This document shows positions 42,367 through 56,229 of a stretch of 64,000 nucleotides of DNA, piece by piece (the first letter of the stretch is position 1; every line of letters starts with the position of its first letter). The notes under the pieces were generated by a model, which was not told the DNA's origin, searched no databases, and was given only the letters and a program-made list of their open reading frames with translations. Source of the stretch: Siderastrea siderea (lineage: Eukaryota; Cnidaria; Anthozoa; Scleractinia; Rhizangiidae); contig OZ034978.1 in the NCBI GenBank assembly GCA_964030785.1, positions 6,632,501-6,696,500 of the forward strand. The letters run 5' to 3'. A program made the translations under genes and the position numbers.

Positions 42367-43973
42367 GAGTAAAAATTTTTTAGTTCTTAATTTGTGGTGG
42401 GACAGGCATAATGAAACAGCAAGTAAGGAAGTAGTGCGAAATGGATGGTCTCACCTGAGGATTGCATCCACAGACTCGAAAGTTACAACCACATTTTACA
42501 GCTCAATAAACAGTATCACAGGAAAACACCTCAATAGCTTCATTTGAATAGTCACAATTAGGATTTTATCAACACACTCAAAAGTTAGAACCATGTCGTT
42601 TTACAATATACAACAGCACAGAAAAGAATTTCTCGGTAGTTTGGATGTTGATGCGTCTTTGTTCACAGATTCAAACGTTGAAACCATTAAATTGAATTAA
42701 GCAATCGCGGAAGGTAGCATTTGGACTTAAAAAAAAATCAGTTACTCTTGTTTTCTTTCCCCTTCTAGTTTGCAGTCTAAACAAATTAACATTGCGACAG
42801 TTGTTTTACGCCTGAGATTGTAGCCAAGTAAGTTGGCATAAAATAAGAGAACTTCACGGCTTCAGCGAAACAGGAATATCAACGCCTGACGTGATCTGAA
42901 TATGAATGGAGTAAAAATTTTTTAGTTCTTAATTTGTGGTGGGACAGGCATAATGAAACAGCAAGTAAGGAAGTAGTGCGAAATGGATGGTCTCACCTGA
43001 GGATTGCATCCACAGACTCGAAAGTTACAACCACATTTTACAGCTCAATAAACAGTATCACAGGAAAACACCTCAATAGCTTTATTTGAATAGTCACAAT
43101 TAGGATTTTATCAACACACTCAAAAGTTAGAACCATGTCGTTTTACAATATACAACAGCACAGAAAAGAATTTCTCGGTAGTTTGGATGTTGATGCGTCT
43201 TTGTTCACAGATTCAAACGTTGAAACCATTAAATTGAATTAAGCAATCGCGGAAGGTAGCATTTGGACTTAAAAAAAAATCAGTTACTCTTGTTTTCTTT
43301 CCCCTTCTAGTTTGCAGTCTAAACAAATTAACATTGCGACAGTTGTTTTACGCCTGAGATTGTAGCCAAGTAAGTTGGCATAAAATAAGAGAACTTCACG
43401 GCTTCAGCGAAACAGGAATATCAACGCCTGACGTGATCTGAATATGAATGGAGTAAAAATTTTTTAGTTCTTAATTTGTGGTGGGACAGGCATAATGAAA
43501 CAGCAAGTAAGGAAGTAGTGCGAAATGGATGGTCTCACCTGAGGATTGCATCCACAGACTCGAAAGTTACAACCACATTTTACAGCTCAATAAACAGTAT
43601 CACAGGAAAACACCTCAATAGCTTTATTTGAATAGTCACAATTAGGATTTTATCAACACACTCAAAAGTTAGAACCATGTCGTTTTACAATATACAACAG
43701 CACAGAAAAGAATTTCTCGGTAGTTTGGATGTTGATGCGTCTTTGTTCACAGATTCAAACGTTGAAACCATTAAATTGAATTAAGCAATCGCGGAAGGTA
43801 GCATTTGGACTTAAAAAAAACTCAGTTACTCTTGTTTTCTTTCCCCTTCTAGTTTGCAGTCTAAACAAATTAACATTGCGACAGTTGTTTTACGCCTGAG
43901 ATTGTAGCCAAGTAAGTTGGCATAAAATAAGAGAACTTCACGGCTTCAGCGAAACAGGAATATCAACGCCTGA
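42367..43973. repeat. Three tandem copies of a 542-bp repeat
   Basis: Unit starts at 42367, 42909 and 43451 (GAGTAAAAATTTTTTAG). The spacing is exactly 542 bp both times. By eye only a few bases differ (for example GCTTCATTTG against GCTTTATTTG). The third copy stops at 43973 after CAACGCCTGA. Each unit holds two to three diverged 106-bp satellite monomers (ACAGACTCGAAAGTTACAAC; CACACTCAAAAGTTAGAACC), so this is a higher-order repeat. Confidence 0.95.
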
Positions 43974-46329
43974 GTAACGAGCCTGACAAATAATTTGCAT
44001 GAGTAGAGCCCTAATACTTAGCATTTTTAATGGGACGTGAAAGTGTTATTTACGATTAAGGGTAATTGCGGTAAATTCTTGAAGTGATACCAAAAGGACC
44101 AAAAGCTGAACGCACGTAGGCAAAAAAAGCCATTGGTTTTAGTTTTAGAATAATTTTCAAACCGAAAGTAATTATCTGGAGACGAAGATCACTTTGCCTC
44201 GAATCATTATTTATAATTTGAGGGGTTATAATACGATTTGGTGAGAAGTACAGCGACTTATTTCTGTCGGTAACGGTATACGTAGGGGAAAAATAACCAC
44301 GTTTCCTTATTAAGTTTTTATGTAAAATTGAAAGATCCGAAGCCATTTAGCCTCAAAGACTAAAAGACCAGGCGCATAATTTTTTTAAAACGACGGCAAG
44401 GATAAAATGCAGCGGCAATTTTTTTTTCTTCGCTTTTTCCTCTTTTTTCTTCACTTTTTCCAAAACGTTGCTCATCTCCAAAATGACTGAAAATTTTGCC
44501 CTAGATAAATTAAACTTGTGGTGCGTATTACCTGTCATGACAATGGTCCTTTTACGTGTTTGATTTAATGTCAGTGCCTCTAAACATTTCATCGCGACTT
44601 AGTTAAATTAATATCAAATAGAGATTTCAGTAAAGAAAGTTTTGAGCGTTGGAAAAAGCGCTGAATTTATAGGAAGTATTTCCTTTGATCGTCCAAAATA
44701 CTGGGCTTGAACCAGTATTGAACTGATTCGTGGAAATGCTGACAATTAAAACTAGCTGAAAAAAAAAATTCAGCACGACAATCTTTCAATCTACTGATTT
44801 ATAACAAAAGGATTATAAATACAGTGATTAATGCGGAATTTCAAGCCTCTGTGACGCACGACAGTAGAGAGAAAGAGTAGGTTTTCGTCAGAACCAGCTG
44901 CAGAACTTTTCGGATGTACGTGAAATCCGCTCATCGGACAAACGTTTGGGCATATGTTGAAAAAAATAAAATCTGACGTGCGATGGTCTTATTCTGGCGA
45001 TGTTATCTTTGTTGGGCCTAAGCGGGAAAAATGTTACCCCTTTTTCGTTGGGATTTTTTAAAGAGAAAGCAAACAGGCTTAGACACGTAGAATTGACAGC
45101 TTTCAGAAGGGCTCCCTACTGCAAAGCCCATAGACCAGTGGAAAGCCCGTAAAACAGGATAGTGGTAAAAATAATAAACCACACAAACATTTAGCCCGTA
45201 ATGTTTATCCACATCACCATGGCGACGCAATAAACAGTTAATAAGTAATTTTTAATTATAAATTGCTGATATTCTTTGAAAGAAAGTACATTAACAGAAG
45301 AGTCATCTAAGCTACAAAAGAACAACACTCAACGTAATCGAAAGTCAATCGCTGGAAATCATAGCATTGCTACTTATACATTTCTTTGCGTTTCAGTTGA
45401 CCTTACACGTCGCCTTCCAAATATCTGAACTATCACCCGTAAACAAATACCGTATTTTAAATCTCACCGACAAAGCCAACATTTTAGACAATATAATTTA
45501 TAGATCATCGTGATCGTCCTTATCTTCATAAACACGACGAAATATCTCATTGTAAGGAGCTCTACATGGTCTTAGCTGAACTTAGTTGCATGAGTGTCTC
45601 CAGTTTATACTCGCTACCGAAAGGCCAGAAAGGTCACCAATATCGAAATTCAAATCACCATCGGCTCGACATCGTTAAACAAACACCATCACATCTATCC
45701 TCGAGTTCCAGATCACTTGGTTTTCTCGTTTTCAGCTTCAAAACATGCTTGACATGTAAGTAACGAGTCCCTAATATTTCAAAGTGCAATCCTCAGACGT
45801 AAACGTCTGTAAACAAAATGGAGCAAAAACTTTGATCTTTTCGGTGGAATCAGTCAGGCTGATTTGAAGAGGTAGGAATGTCATGTATAGGGACATCTAA
45901 TGTGTATTTCTGCTGAATGATGTTTTCCTGATTGCAGCTTCATGTAACCAATATATCGACTGTGGAATCGAATTCAATGCGGAAGTTGCACTGTGTTTCC
46001 TGATATTTCTTGAGCTCAGTAATATCATGTACCATTGTTGACGAATATTGTAATATTTTTACTGCGAATTATGTACAAAACGAATACCACGATAGGAAAG
46101 TGTAGCTTAAGAGCTTTTATTCCGCCGGCAAATGGTCACACTTTAGGCTTTCGTCTGCAGCATAGTTGGCGTAGTAAAAGTAACATAAATGAAGTGACAG
46201 AAACACAGCTCAATATATGTCATTTGAATGGTAACACTTTCGAAAGCCATTCTGTAGAGATTAGAAAGTTAGAACCAGCGTTTACAACATAATAAATATC
46301 ACCACATGAAAATACTGTTCATCAGCTTT

Positions 46330-47110
46330 CACTAGAGTTGTCACACTTAACGATTTCATACAGGGACTAAAAAGATAGTATAGTATCACCTTGTACGGCA
46401 TAATAAACAGTTTTTATTTGATTGTTATCCTTTGTGTTTTTATCTAGAGATGACTACTTAGAGCCAGCTTGTACAGCGTAATAAACAACAACCACAGGAA
46501 AAGACGCCTGACTACCTTTCACTTAATTGAATGGTCACACTAGGATTTTATTCAGACTCAAAAAGTTAGAGCCACCTTGTACAGCATAACAAACAACATC
46601 ACAGAAAAGTACTGCTCAGTAGCTTTCACTTGAATGGTCACACTTTAGGATTTCATCCACAGACTCAAAAGTTTGAACCACCTTGCACAGCATAATAAAC
46701 AACAACACCACAGAAAAGTACTGCTCAGTAGCTTTCATTTGAATGGTCACACTTTAGGATTTTATCTACAGACTCAAAAGTTTGAACCACCTTGCACAGC
46801 ATAACCAACAACATCACAGGAAGGTACTGTTCAGTAGCTTTCACTTAAATGGTCACGCCTTAATATAATTAGGATTTTATCCACAGACTCAAGAGCTAGA
46901 AACACCTTGCACAGCGTAATAAACAGCACCACAGGAAAGCACTGCTCAGTAGCTTTCATTTGAATGGTCACACTTAAGGATTTCACTCACAGGCTCAACA
47001 GCTAGAAACGCCTTGTACGACATAATAAACAATAGCAAAGTAAAGTAGGGCTCCATGGATTTCCCTTGAATGGCCACACTTTAATATTTCCTTGAAATTA
47101 AGAGTTAAAA
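46330..47110 (+). repeat. Forward 106-bp satellite array, copy 1
   Basis: About seven units with starts near 46535, 46638, 46747, 46853, 46968 and 47073 (TGGTCACACTTTAGGATTTT type), plus a degraded first unit. The consensus also contains ACTCAAAAGTTAGAACCACC and GCACCACAGGAAAGTACTGC. Confidence 0.85.
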
Positions 47111-47178
47111 GTCAGAATAGCAGTTCATGACCTGCTTGCGGAAGTTTACTTTCTTGATAGTCACTCAATTGCCTAGAA

Positions 47179-47356
47179 TAGAGCGTTTTCATATGACGTC
47201 ACAGCGGCCATATTGGTGTACCAAAAACAATGAAACGGCGGCCATGTCGGTTTACCAAGCCAATTCTGTGCGAGTTAAAGTCTTTTCTTTTGTAAACACT
47301 TTCTTTTGTTCCAATAAATTTACATAGCTTCTGGTCATGTGAGTGAAAACGCTCTA
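47179..47356. mobile_element. MITE with AGAGCGTTTTCATATGAC ends, copy 1
   Basis: TAGAGCGTTTTCATATGACG at the left and GTGAGTGAAAACGCTCTA at the right. It contains one GGCCATATTGGTGTACC unit. Confidence 0.8.
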
Positions 47357-47579
47357 TACACTTATCCTATTGCTATTACATGCATATGCGTGACAATTTC
47401 TCGGAACTGTACGTGATCGTGAACGCGATGAGTGAAAAACATCAAGACGTCGCTACGCTATTTGTGGTGCATGACGGAGACTTGAGAATGAATAAAACGC
47501 CCAGGTCCTTGAGTGTTTCTCGTACACGAGTATTTTTTTTCCCGAGTATTGTTTGTCTCTCCAAGAGTCGAATACCACT

Positions 47580-48170
47580 TGAGTGTGTGGATAAAATCGT
47601 ATGAAGTGACTATTCAAATGAAAGTTATTGAGTGTTACTTTCCTGTGGTTCTGTTTATTATACTGTACAAGACGATTCTAGCTTTTAAGTCCGTGGATGT
47701 TATCCTAAACCCTGTGCAACTATTAATTAAAAAAAGTTTTTGTGCAATACTTTCACGTGTCTCTATTTATCATGCTCTGAAAGGGCTTCCACATTGTGTG
47801 TTGCGTTTGTGCATGAAATCCTAAAGTGTGATCACTCAAATGAATGTTGTTAAGAAGTTCTTTCCTGTGGTTCTGTCAATTGTGCAGTACAAGTTGGTTC
47901 TCGCTTTTGAGTCTGTGGATGAAATCCTAAAGTGTGACCATTCAAATGAAAGCTACTGAGCAGTACTTTCCTGTGGTGTTGTTTATTATGCTGTACAAGG
48001 TGGTTCTAGCTTTTGAGTCTGAGGATGAAATCCTATAGAGTGACCAATCAGATAATTTTTATTTAGCAGTACTTTTCTGGGGTGTTGTTTATTGTGCTGT
48101 GCAAAGTGGTTATATAAGATTTGAATTTATGGGTTAAATCTTAAGTAAGACTAATAACTTAGGAGCTGAT
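47580..48170 (-). repeat. Inverted 106-bp satellite array, copy 1
   Basis: Units near 47606, 47820, 47932 and 48038 (CCTAAAGTGTGACCATTCAA type) run in the opposite direction to the arrays at 46330 and 48840. ORFs here are repeat artefacts. Confidence 0.85.
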
Positions 48171-48503
48171 ATGCATTTATTTCTCGTAGTGCATTTTTTT
48201 AGACTGCAAGTAGTTGTCTTCTTTCTCTCTGAGATCGTACGGGTGAGCGAAAATGTATGTGAAATTATTCACGCCAACGCTTCTCGCGGCTTCGCTGGTC
48301 GCGGTTCGCGTGATTCTCTCCTTCTTTGGGAAAATTAGGAGCCTCTGGAGGCTAGATTATATACATGAAATCTAACTCATAAATGAGAAGAGCAAGGCAC
48401 TGAGTTAAGTTTCTGTACTCTAGGTTGGAAGTTTAGAGAGTAGTTATAAATAATGGCAAGTTTTGATCCCTCCCTCCTTCTTGAAAGCAATATATATGCT
48501 CCT

Positions 48504-48824
48504 TTATCTGTGTTTTGAGCGAGTTAAAAATGCTCTTCCTTCCTTTATATTCAAAATTTTAAGTCTTGCTCTTGGGACTCTTGTCATTGCTCTCGTCATT
48601 TCTGAAAATGGATTGTTTTTGCAGTTGTCGTTGTCACGTGATACCCTCGTACAGTGAATGGTTCTGCAATGTGATTGGTTCTTGTTTTCCGTGGTTACAG
48701 CGGTCGCCCCGTAAACAAGGAAGCTATGGCTAAGCCTTGGTCGTCTCAACCCTTTCAGTGACATCAGTAAAAACCTAATGACAGTAAATGTGTTCTTTTC
48801 CAATAGTGGACACTTTGAGCACAA
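48504..48824 (-). other. Spacer ORF between inverted and forward satellite arrays, copy 1
   Basis: A 106-codon minus-strand frame is also open in the duplicate at 58721-59191 despite a 12-nt in-frame length change. Many amino-acid differences and no known domain make real coding doubtful. The DNA also carries GTGATTGGTT (CCAAT type) and TCACGTGA. Confidence 0.25.
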
Positions 48825-48839
48825 GAGCTTTTATTTAAA

Positions 48840-49510
48840 TGTTTCCAGTTAAGAATTTCACCCAGACTCAAAAGTTCGAACCAAGTTTTAAAGGATAATT
48901 AACAGTACCACACGAAAGTAGTGCTTCTAAGCTGTCATTTGAATGGTGACAACTTCATGCACAGACTCAAAAGTTAAAACCACCTTGTACAGCATAATAA
49001 ACAGCACCACAGGAAAGTACTACTCCGTAGCTTTTCATTTGAATGGTCACACTTTAGGATTTTATCCACAGACTCAAAAGTAAGAACCACCTTGTACAGC
49101 ATAATAAACAGTACCACAGGAAAGTACTACTCAGAAACTTTCATTTGAATGGTCACACTTTAGGATTTTATCCACAGACTCAAAAGTTAAAACCACCTTG
49201 TACAGCATAATTAAACAGCACCACAGGAAAGTACTACTCAGTAGCTTTCATTTGAATGGTCACACTTTAGGATTTCATCCACAGACTCAAAAGTAAAAAC
49301 CACCTTATACAGCATAATAAACAGTACCACAGGAAAGTACTACTCAGTAGCTTTCATTTGAATGGTCACACTTTAGGATTTCATCCACAGACTCAAAAGT
49401 TAAAACCACCTTGTACAGCATAATAAACAGTACCACAGGAAAGTACTACTCCGTAGCTTCGGTAGCTTTCACCTGCATGGTCGCACTTAAAGATTTCATC
49501 TGCAGACTCG
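48840..49510 (+). repeat. Forward 106-bp satellite array, copy 1, homogeneous
   Basis: Units start near 48945, 49047, 49151, 49259, 49365 and 49478. The middle four are almost identical (CACCTTGTACAGCATAATAA, ACACTTTAGGATTTTATCCA). The duplicate at 59215 has only about two units. Confidence 0.9.
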
Positions 49511-50210
49511 AAATATAGAATATTATACATCACACCATTGAAGGACTTGTTCTGGTTGTGAAAGGGAAAAGTAAAACGTTCTTTAACCTTTAACCTTCTC
49601 CTTCTCAGAATACTGCAATGAGTATTGTATTCCTTTTCAGGGCTAAATTCATCGAGCTACGTCATAGGAGTGTTCTCAAGTACCTGATCAAATAAGTGCG
49701 TTGGGAATTAAGCCAACTTTGTGCTACCTAAAATGCGAAGTATGACTGCAAAGTTCAAAGTTAATAGAATCACCCGATGGTACATAGCTTAAACGATACA
49801 GAAGAAAAAATATCTTGTCAGAACTAAAGAAGACTTGTTCACACCCACAGAAAGGCCCACGAAAAATACGCAGTGCGCATCTCGTTATCACTGTTTCAAT
49901 TCAGTCTTGGTTATGATGTCAGTGAATAAAAATACAACTGCCAATCAACGAAACGTACGTGCGTTTTATTTGGGTGTCTATCGTGAATTATTTCCTCCTA
50001 ACATAATTATTTCTTCTTTGTTATCTCAGGGCTTATTGGCAGGTAGAAGAGGTTAATCACGTTATGATACGCGCTGAAATATACCCAGCCGTTTAATACG
50101 TGATTTGTCAAACCGCAAAAGGGCGTCATCAGCATCTTCTTCCGTGTTGTTAGGTCCGCGTTTCCAAGAAAAAGGTGTCATTCAAAAATATTTGAGGGGT
50201 AGAAAGCGCG

Positions 50211-50367
50211 TATAAAGCATCTTGGCTTATTAATCAGTTAGTCGCCAGTTGTGTAGGAGCTAAGAAGAGCTAAGATAAAGATCTCTCGATCACTTTACAG
50301 AACTACCAAGTAGTCATCACGGTATCATTGTTGAGCTGAAGAGGAAAAGAAGAGAAAGAACAGAAAG
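50211..50367 (+). promoter_or_regulatory. TATA/Inr promoter and leader with 5' splice site, copy 1
   Basis: TATAAAG at 50211 lies 24 bp before TCAGTT (Inr-like, 50235). A leader without a useful ORF ends CAGAAAG|GTAAGA at 50367. The same arrangement stands at 60179-60316. It suggests a first, non-coding exon of a transcript on +. Confidence 0.45.
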
Positions 50368-51849
50368 GTAAGAGTCATTAAAACGTTCTCCATTTCAAAG
50401 GTCCCAAAATTATTTTGTAATTTCTGAAAACAGACAGAACCGACGCAAAGTTAAGTTGGCTGAAGAGCTTTCATTGAGTTGTCACACCCTAGGATTTCAT
50501 CCGGAGCCGGACTAAGCAGTTACAACTGAGTTTTTTAATACATTTACACTTGACAAAAGAGTTTGGTTGTAGGATTGAAGTAGTTAAAGAAGGCCAAATT
50601 AACACCATTTCCTTGGGGTTTACGGTAGTTATGTTTTTCAAAGATAAAAAATTATCAAATTTTATTAATTTGCCTAGATTATAAACCAACCTTATTTCCT
50701 TCGTTTACAAAGGTAAATCTAGGTTTGTCAGCTCAAATAGCGAAATCTGCAACTTCTTTCTTCTTTAAAATCTGGCTTCACATGAATTTCATCGCAAACG
50801 GAAAAAGCGTTTCCTAATAGAATTCGCTGACGTCAAATTTTGTACTTATTTTATCTTGATAATTTTCTTTCTCTACCTTTCCTATTGCAACTTTAACTTG
50901 TTCCAATTCGATCGTTTCATGTCTTTGTTGTTTCAAGAGAGGTGAACCCCAAACAGTTGAGTGTTCATACACTAGAATAGGCACTTGCACTTATCCTCCC
51001 TCAATTATCACTATTTTCTCGATAACACCTTAATTCTATCAACACAGCGCAACAGGCATTCCAAATCGCTTTCCTCTCTTTCGTTCTAGAGAATACAAAG
51101 AAATCAAGTAGAAATTTAACAAAACGAACTCACGTCTGATCTTATCACAACATAGAACCAATTTAACTTGTAGCGTATTTTTCAAAATTCAGGGATGCAT
51201 GGCCACGAGAAGCGTTTTGTGACTTGCCAACATACAAATAGAAGTCGTTTACAAGCGTCGCGACATAAAAAATGCTAGTTTTATCCACTTCTAGGAAAAC
51301 ATTTTGGTGCGTATATCCTCCAAAGGGTTGAAGTAAACTGCTTAAGTCAACCAAAGGAAAGCCTACATTATTGAAGGTAAAAAAACGTAATAACTGCTCA
51401 ATGACAAATTCAGTACACTGTTTCCTAAAAAAAGAAAAGAAAAGAAAGCGAAATTGTTTTCGAATATCGCGTATGCTACACTACTGTTTCTAGTTGATGT
51501 CGATGGATGTAATTAAAGTGCAACCTAAGGACAAACGCCAATTTCGAGTTTCTGTTACATTTAGTCGTGTTCTTGTACTCAAGACACATTAAATCTTGAA
51601 ATCAGTTGTCGTCGGTTCCTGTAAATAATTGAACAAACTGCGCTTGACCGTCGACGAGACAACATGCTATATAAAAGTTGGCAATCAAACGAGCAAAAAC
51701 AAGCGAGAGCGACGGTTTGAATTCTCGTAAAAATTTAATCAGACTTTCGTCAAGATATGTTGTCTCTCTCTCTGTCTGTTTTTGGGCTCCTGGTTTTAAA
51801 CCGTCTTCACTCTCATAGACTGAAGAAAAATACGCAGTTTTAGTGTGAA

Positions 51850-53310
51850 ATATTGAATAAAAGCAGCAACACTTGATGAAAGTACTGCTCGAGGGCTTAA
51901 ATATTTTTGATGTTAATTTATATACATTTGACGTCCGCTTTCCATACAAACACTATAGTGTGCGTTACGTTGTGGCAGACGGCAGAGTTTGTGATTAACT
52001 CACTGTAGTAAACAAGCAACCAGGGATAACAGCCTTTTTAATTTGTGCATTGATTGTGTACAACATGGAATTCTGAGTCAGTTATTTTATTTTATTTTTT
52101 TTAAATCAACTTACTATAATAACTGCTTATTTTCTTACCAAAATCCAAGCAAAAATTCTCCCTTGTTCCTTGAAATTTGTGGTTTGCATGTTTTCTCGTT
52201 GATGGCATTTATGACCCACGAGGAAGACACGTCTCTGGAATCAGATCAAATCAAGCAGCAATATTCATTTGTTAAACAGTGGAGTAGGCTACGGAAGTTT
52301 AGTCCTTTCCGTCGCACGCGTCAAGAAAACTATCTATCACGTTTACATAACAGCCGAGTTCCATCTGGGACTAAATAGTTGAAATTAAAAGGACTAATTA
52401 TAAAATGAAAAGCCATACGAAACTAAACCGCGAAAATTCATAGGGTTTCATCCACAGACTCAAATAGTCGCATCGCGTTCATTGCAGCGTAATAGACAGC
52501 TCAATATCGTTACAGCATAATAAACAACACCACAGGAAAGTTATGCTCAGTAGCTCTTATTTGCATTGTCGTAGTTACATCACATGATTGAAGGACTGAT
52601 TCTGGTGGTGAAAGGGAAAGTAAACCTTTCTTTATTTCTTAACCTCTTCTTTTCAGAGCAACGTAATGACTAATGTTTGCCTTTTTATGATAAATTTCTC
52701 CGGGTAGCGTCGTGGGAAGTACTGAAGCACCTCAGACATAGGTCTTTATACAAACATTGTATACCACGCCACGTTTGTCCCAATTCAAAGTGGCGGCCAA
52801 TTCGCGTGAAAGGGCTTATTAAAGTTTCTTGTGGCAGACGACAGCATTTCTATGTGACTGACTCACTGTTAATAGCAAACAGGTAGCCACGGATAATTGC
52901 CTTACTAAAGTATGCAGTGATTGTAAATCCATTAACTTGAGTCACGGCCCACCTATGTTTCACTAGACTCCATTCAAATTACGCCTGGTTTCTTTGTAAT
53001 TCTCTTGTCGTGTATGCGTACCACATCGATTTTTTAGTCAATTATTATTATTTTTCTTTCGAAAGTCAACTTACCGTAATAACTGCTCACTTTTTTTATC
53101 GAAACAAAAGCGGGACTACTTCCTTGTTCCCCATAAAGGAAGATTTCAAATTCATGCAGTGTTTGCATCTTTTCCGGGTGACGGCATGGTGACCCACAAG
53201 GAAGTCCCGGATTTGTTACCATAGTGATTGCTACTGGAGTAGGCTCATGATAGCGCTACGACTGACTTTCAAAGTTCCGTTGCGACAGGAAACTTCCCAC
53301 CGCGTTCTCG
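51850..53310. repeat. Two sub-repeats of about 0.9 kb within copy 1
   Basis: TGTGGCAGACGGCAGAGTTT (51970) recurs as TGTGGCAGACGACAGCATTT (52831). TGACCCACGAGGAAGACAC (52211) recurs as TGACCCACAAGGAAGTCCC (53190). The same pair of sub-repeats is seen in copy 2 at about 62180-63965. Confidence 0.65.
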
Positions 53311-53315
53311 AGAAC

Positions 53316-53941
53316 CGTTTAAGTTTCATTTTGAAATAAAATGGTTAAACTGACGAGAATGAAGCGAAAAACCATACACCGTCTTGGTGCCGCAATGATT
53401 AAATCTCGGCACGGAATACAGCTATTGAGAAAACTTAGTAGCGGTCTGAGTTTTTTTACCCTAATAGTTCCTCTGCAAAAACAGGAAACTGCGATGAATT
53501 AGCAACCGTATCAAAGCCGTACCGATAAATTGCACAATTTTGCTATCCTATTCAAAGGGAAAGACGCACTAAGCACAACTGCTATAATGACTCTTAGATC
53601 AATACTGTGTTTATATGTTCAGCTCCTTTCATAGTAAATAGTTTCTTTAGTATCGTTAAAATTTTATCTTGTACTAAAACCTTTTCAAAGGTTGCTGTAA
53701 TTGTATACTGTAAATATTTATTACAAACGCATGGCTAACGGCTTAAATGTAAATTGGTTTTAAACAAAATAAACAAAGGTTTAAGGTCCTATGATTGAAA
53801 TAAACCGTTTGCACAACAAAATAGTGCAGAGAATGGAAATAGGAAAAGTAACGACCCTGTTTGCCCGAAGAGAGTGCAATAACAAGGACCAAGTCTTCGG
53901 CTGTGTTATAATTAATGGTGCTTAGGCGCTTTTCCTTTTGA
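53316..53941. other. Spacer between the two 10-kb copies, nothing recognised
   Basis: AT-rich, with no ORF of note, no satellite unit and no inverted-repeat element that I can see. Confidence 0.5.
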
Positions 53942-56229
53942 TTGCGGTAAATTCTTCAAGTGATGCCAAAAGCTGAACGCACATAAGGAAAAAAGCCGTG
54001 TTCCGCAATATAATTCTTGAATGATATTACTTTAATGACCGGTGAAAAGGAACTTATTCAAAGATGGCGGCCATTGGTTTTAGAATAATTTTCAAACCGA
54101 AACTAATTATCTGGGGACGAAGATCACTTTGCCTCGAATCATTATGTATAATTTGGGGGGTTATAATACGATTTGGTGAGAAGAACAGCCACTTATTTCT
54201 GTCGGTAATGGTAGGGGAAAAATAACCACGTTTCCTAATCAAGTTTTTATGTATAATTGAAAGATCCGAAGCCTTTTAGCCTCAAAGACTAAAACACCAG
54301 GCCCATCATTTCTTAAAAATGACGGCAAGGATAAAATGCAGCGGCAATTTGTTTTTGTTCGCTTTTTCCTCTTTTTTCTTCACTTTTTCCAAAACGTTGC
54401 TCATCTCCAAAATAACTGAAAATTTTGCCCGAGATAAATTAACCCTGTAGTACGTATTACCTGTCATGACAATTGTCCTTTTACATGTTTGATTTAATGT
54501 CAGTGCCTCTAAACATTTCATCGCGACTTATATTAGTTAAATTAATATCAAATAGAGATTTCAGTAAAGAAAGTTTTGTATATTGGAAAAAGCGCTGAAT
54601 TTATATGAAGTATTTCCTTTGATCATCCAAAATACTGGGCTTGAACTATTGTTGAACTGATTCGTGGAAATGCCCACAATTAAAACTAGATGAAAAAAAA
54701 TTTTCAGCACAACAATCCACTGATTTCATGACAAAAGGATTATAAATACAGTGATTAATGCGGAATTTCAAGCCTCTGTGCCGCACGACTGAAGAGGGCA
54801 AGAGTAGGTTTTCGTTAGCACCAGCTGCAGAATTGTTTCGGATGTACGTGAAATCCGCTCATCGGGCAAACATTTGGGCATATGTTGAAAAAAAAAATCC
54901 TCTGACGTGCGATGGTCTTATTCTGGCGGTGTTACGTTTCTTGGACCTAAGCGGGAAAAATGTTACCCCTCTTTCGTCGGGATTTTTTTAAGAGAAAGCA
55001 AACAGGCTTAGACACGTAGAATTGACAGCATTTAAAAGGGCTCCCTACTGCAAAGCCCATAGACCAGTGGAAAGCCCGTAAAATAGGAAAGTGGTTAAAA
55101 TAGTAAACCACACAAACACAACATTTAGCCCATAATGCTTATCCACATCACCATGGCGACGCAAAAAACAGTTAATAAGTAAGTTGTAATTATAAATTGC
55201 TGACATTCTTTGAAAGGAAGTACATTAACAGAAGAGTCATTATCTAAGCTACAAAAGAATAACACTCAACGTAATCGAAAGTCAATTGCTGGAAATCATA
55301 GCATTGCTACTTATACGTTTCTTAGCGTTTCGGTTGACCTTACACGTCGCCTTCCACGTTAAAACTAAATATCTGAAATATCACCCGTAAACAAATACCG
55401 TACTTTGAATCTCACCGACAAAGCCAACATTTTAGACAATGTAATTTATAGATCATCGTGATCGTCCTTATCTTCATAAACATGACGAAATATCTTTGTG
55501 TAAGGAGCTCTGAACTTAGTTGCATGAGTGTCTCCAGTTTATACTCGCTACCGAAAGGTCACCAGTATCGAAATTTATATCACCATCGGCTCGATATCGT
55601 TTAATAAACACTATCGTATCTATCCTCGAGTTCCAGATCACTTGGTTTTCATGTTTCCAGCTACAAAACGTGCTTGACATGTAAGTAACGAGACCCATAT
55701 TATTTTAAAATGCAATCCTCAAACGTAAACATCTATAAAGAAAATGGAGTATAAACTTTGATGTTTTCGGTGGAATCAAGCAGGCTGATTTGAAGAGTTA
55801 GGAATGGCATGCATTAGTGACATCTAATGTTCCGAATACGGGTAGTGCGTGTAACTGCTGAATAATGTGTTCTTGATTGCAGCCTCATGTAACCAATATA
55901 TCGGCTGTGGGATCGAATTCAATTCGGAAGTTGCACTTTGTTTCCTAATATTTCTCGAGCTCAGAAATATAATGTACCAATTTTGACAAAAGCTGTAATA
56001 TTTTTACTGCGAATTATGTACAAAGCATGTTACAAAACGAATACCACGATAGGAAAGTGTAACTTAGGCGTTTTTATTCTGCCAGCAAATGGTCTCACTT
56101 CATGCTTTCGTCTGCAGCGTGGTCGGCGTGATAAGCTTAGCATAACAAGTGACGGAAACACAGGAAAACACAGCTCAATATCTTTCATTTGTGTGGCAAC
56201 GCTTTCGAAATCCATCCGTAGAGATTAAA

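Larger units (their letters stand above)
44066..53315. repeat. About 9.25-kb segmental duplication, copy 1
   Basis: It aligns in the same order with 53942-63965. Anchors include AATCATTATTTATAATTTGA (44200), ATATCTGAACTATCACCCG (45421), CATAATAAACAGTTTTTATT (46400), TCAGTTAGTCGCCAGTTGTG (50234), ATCAGATCAAATCAAGCAGC (52238) and CACCGCGTTCTCGAGAAC (53298). It has no recognised protein gene. Confidence 0.85.

Noticed and set aside
42367..43973. CRISPR-like repeated structure
   Set aside because: Units are 542 bp and contiguous with no spacers, in a eukaryotic context. It is a tandem satellite.
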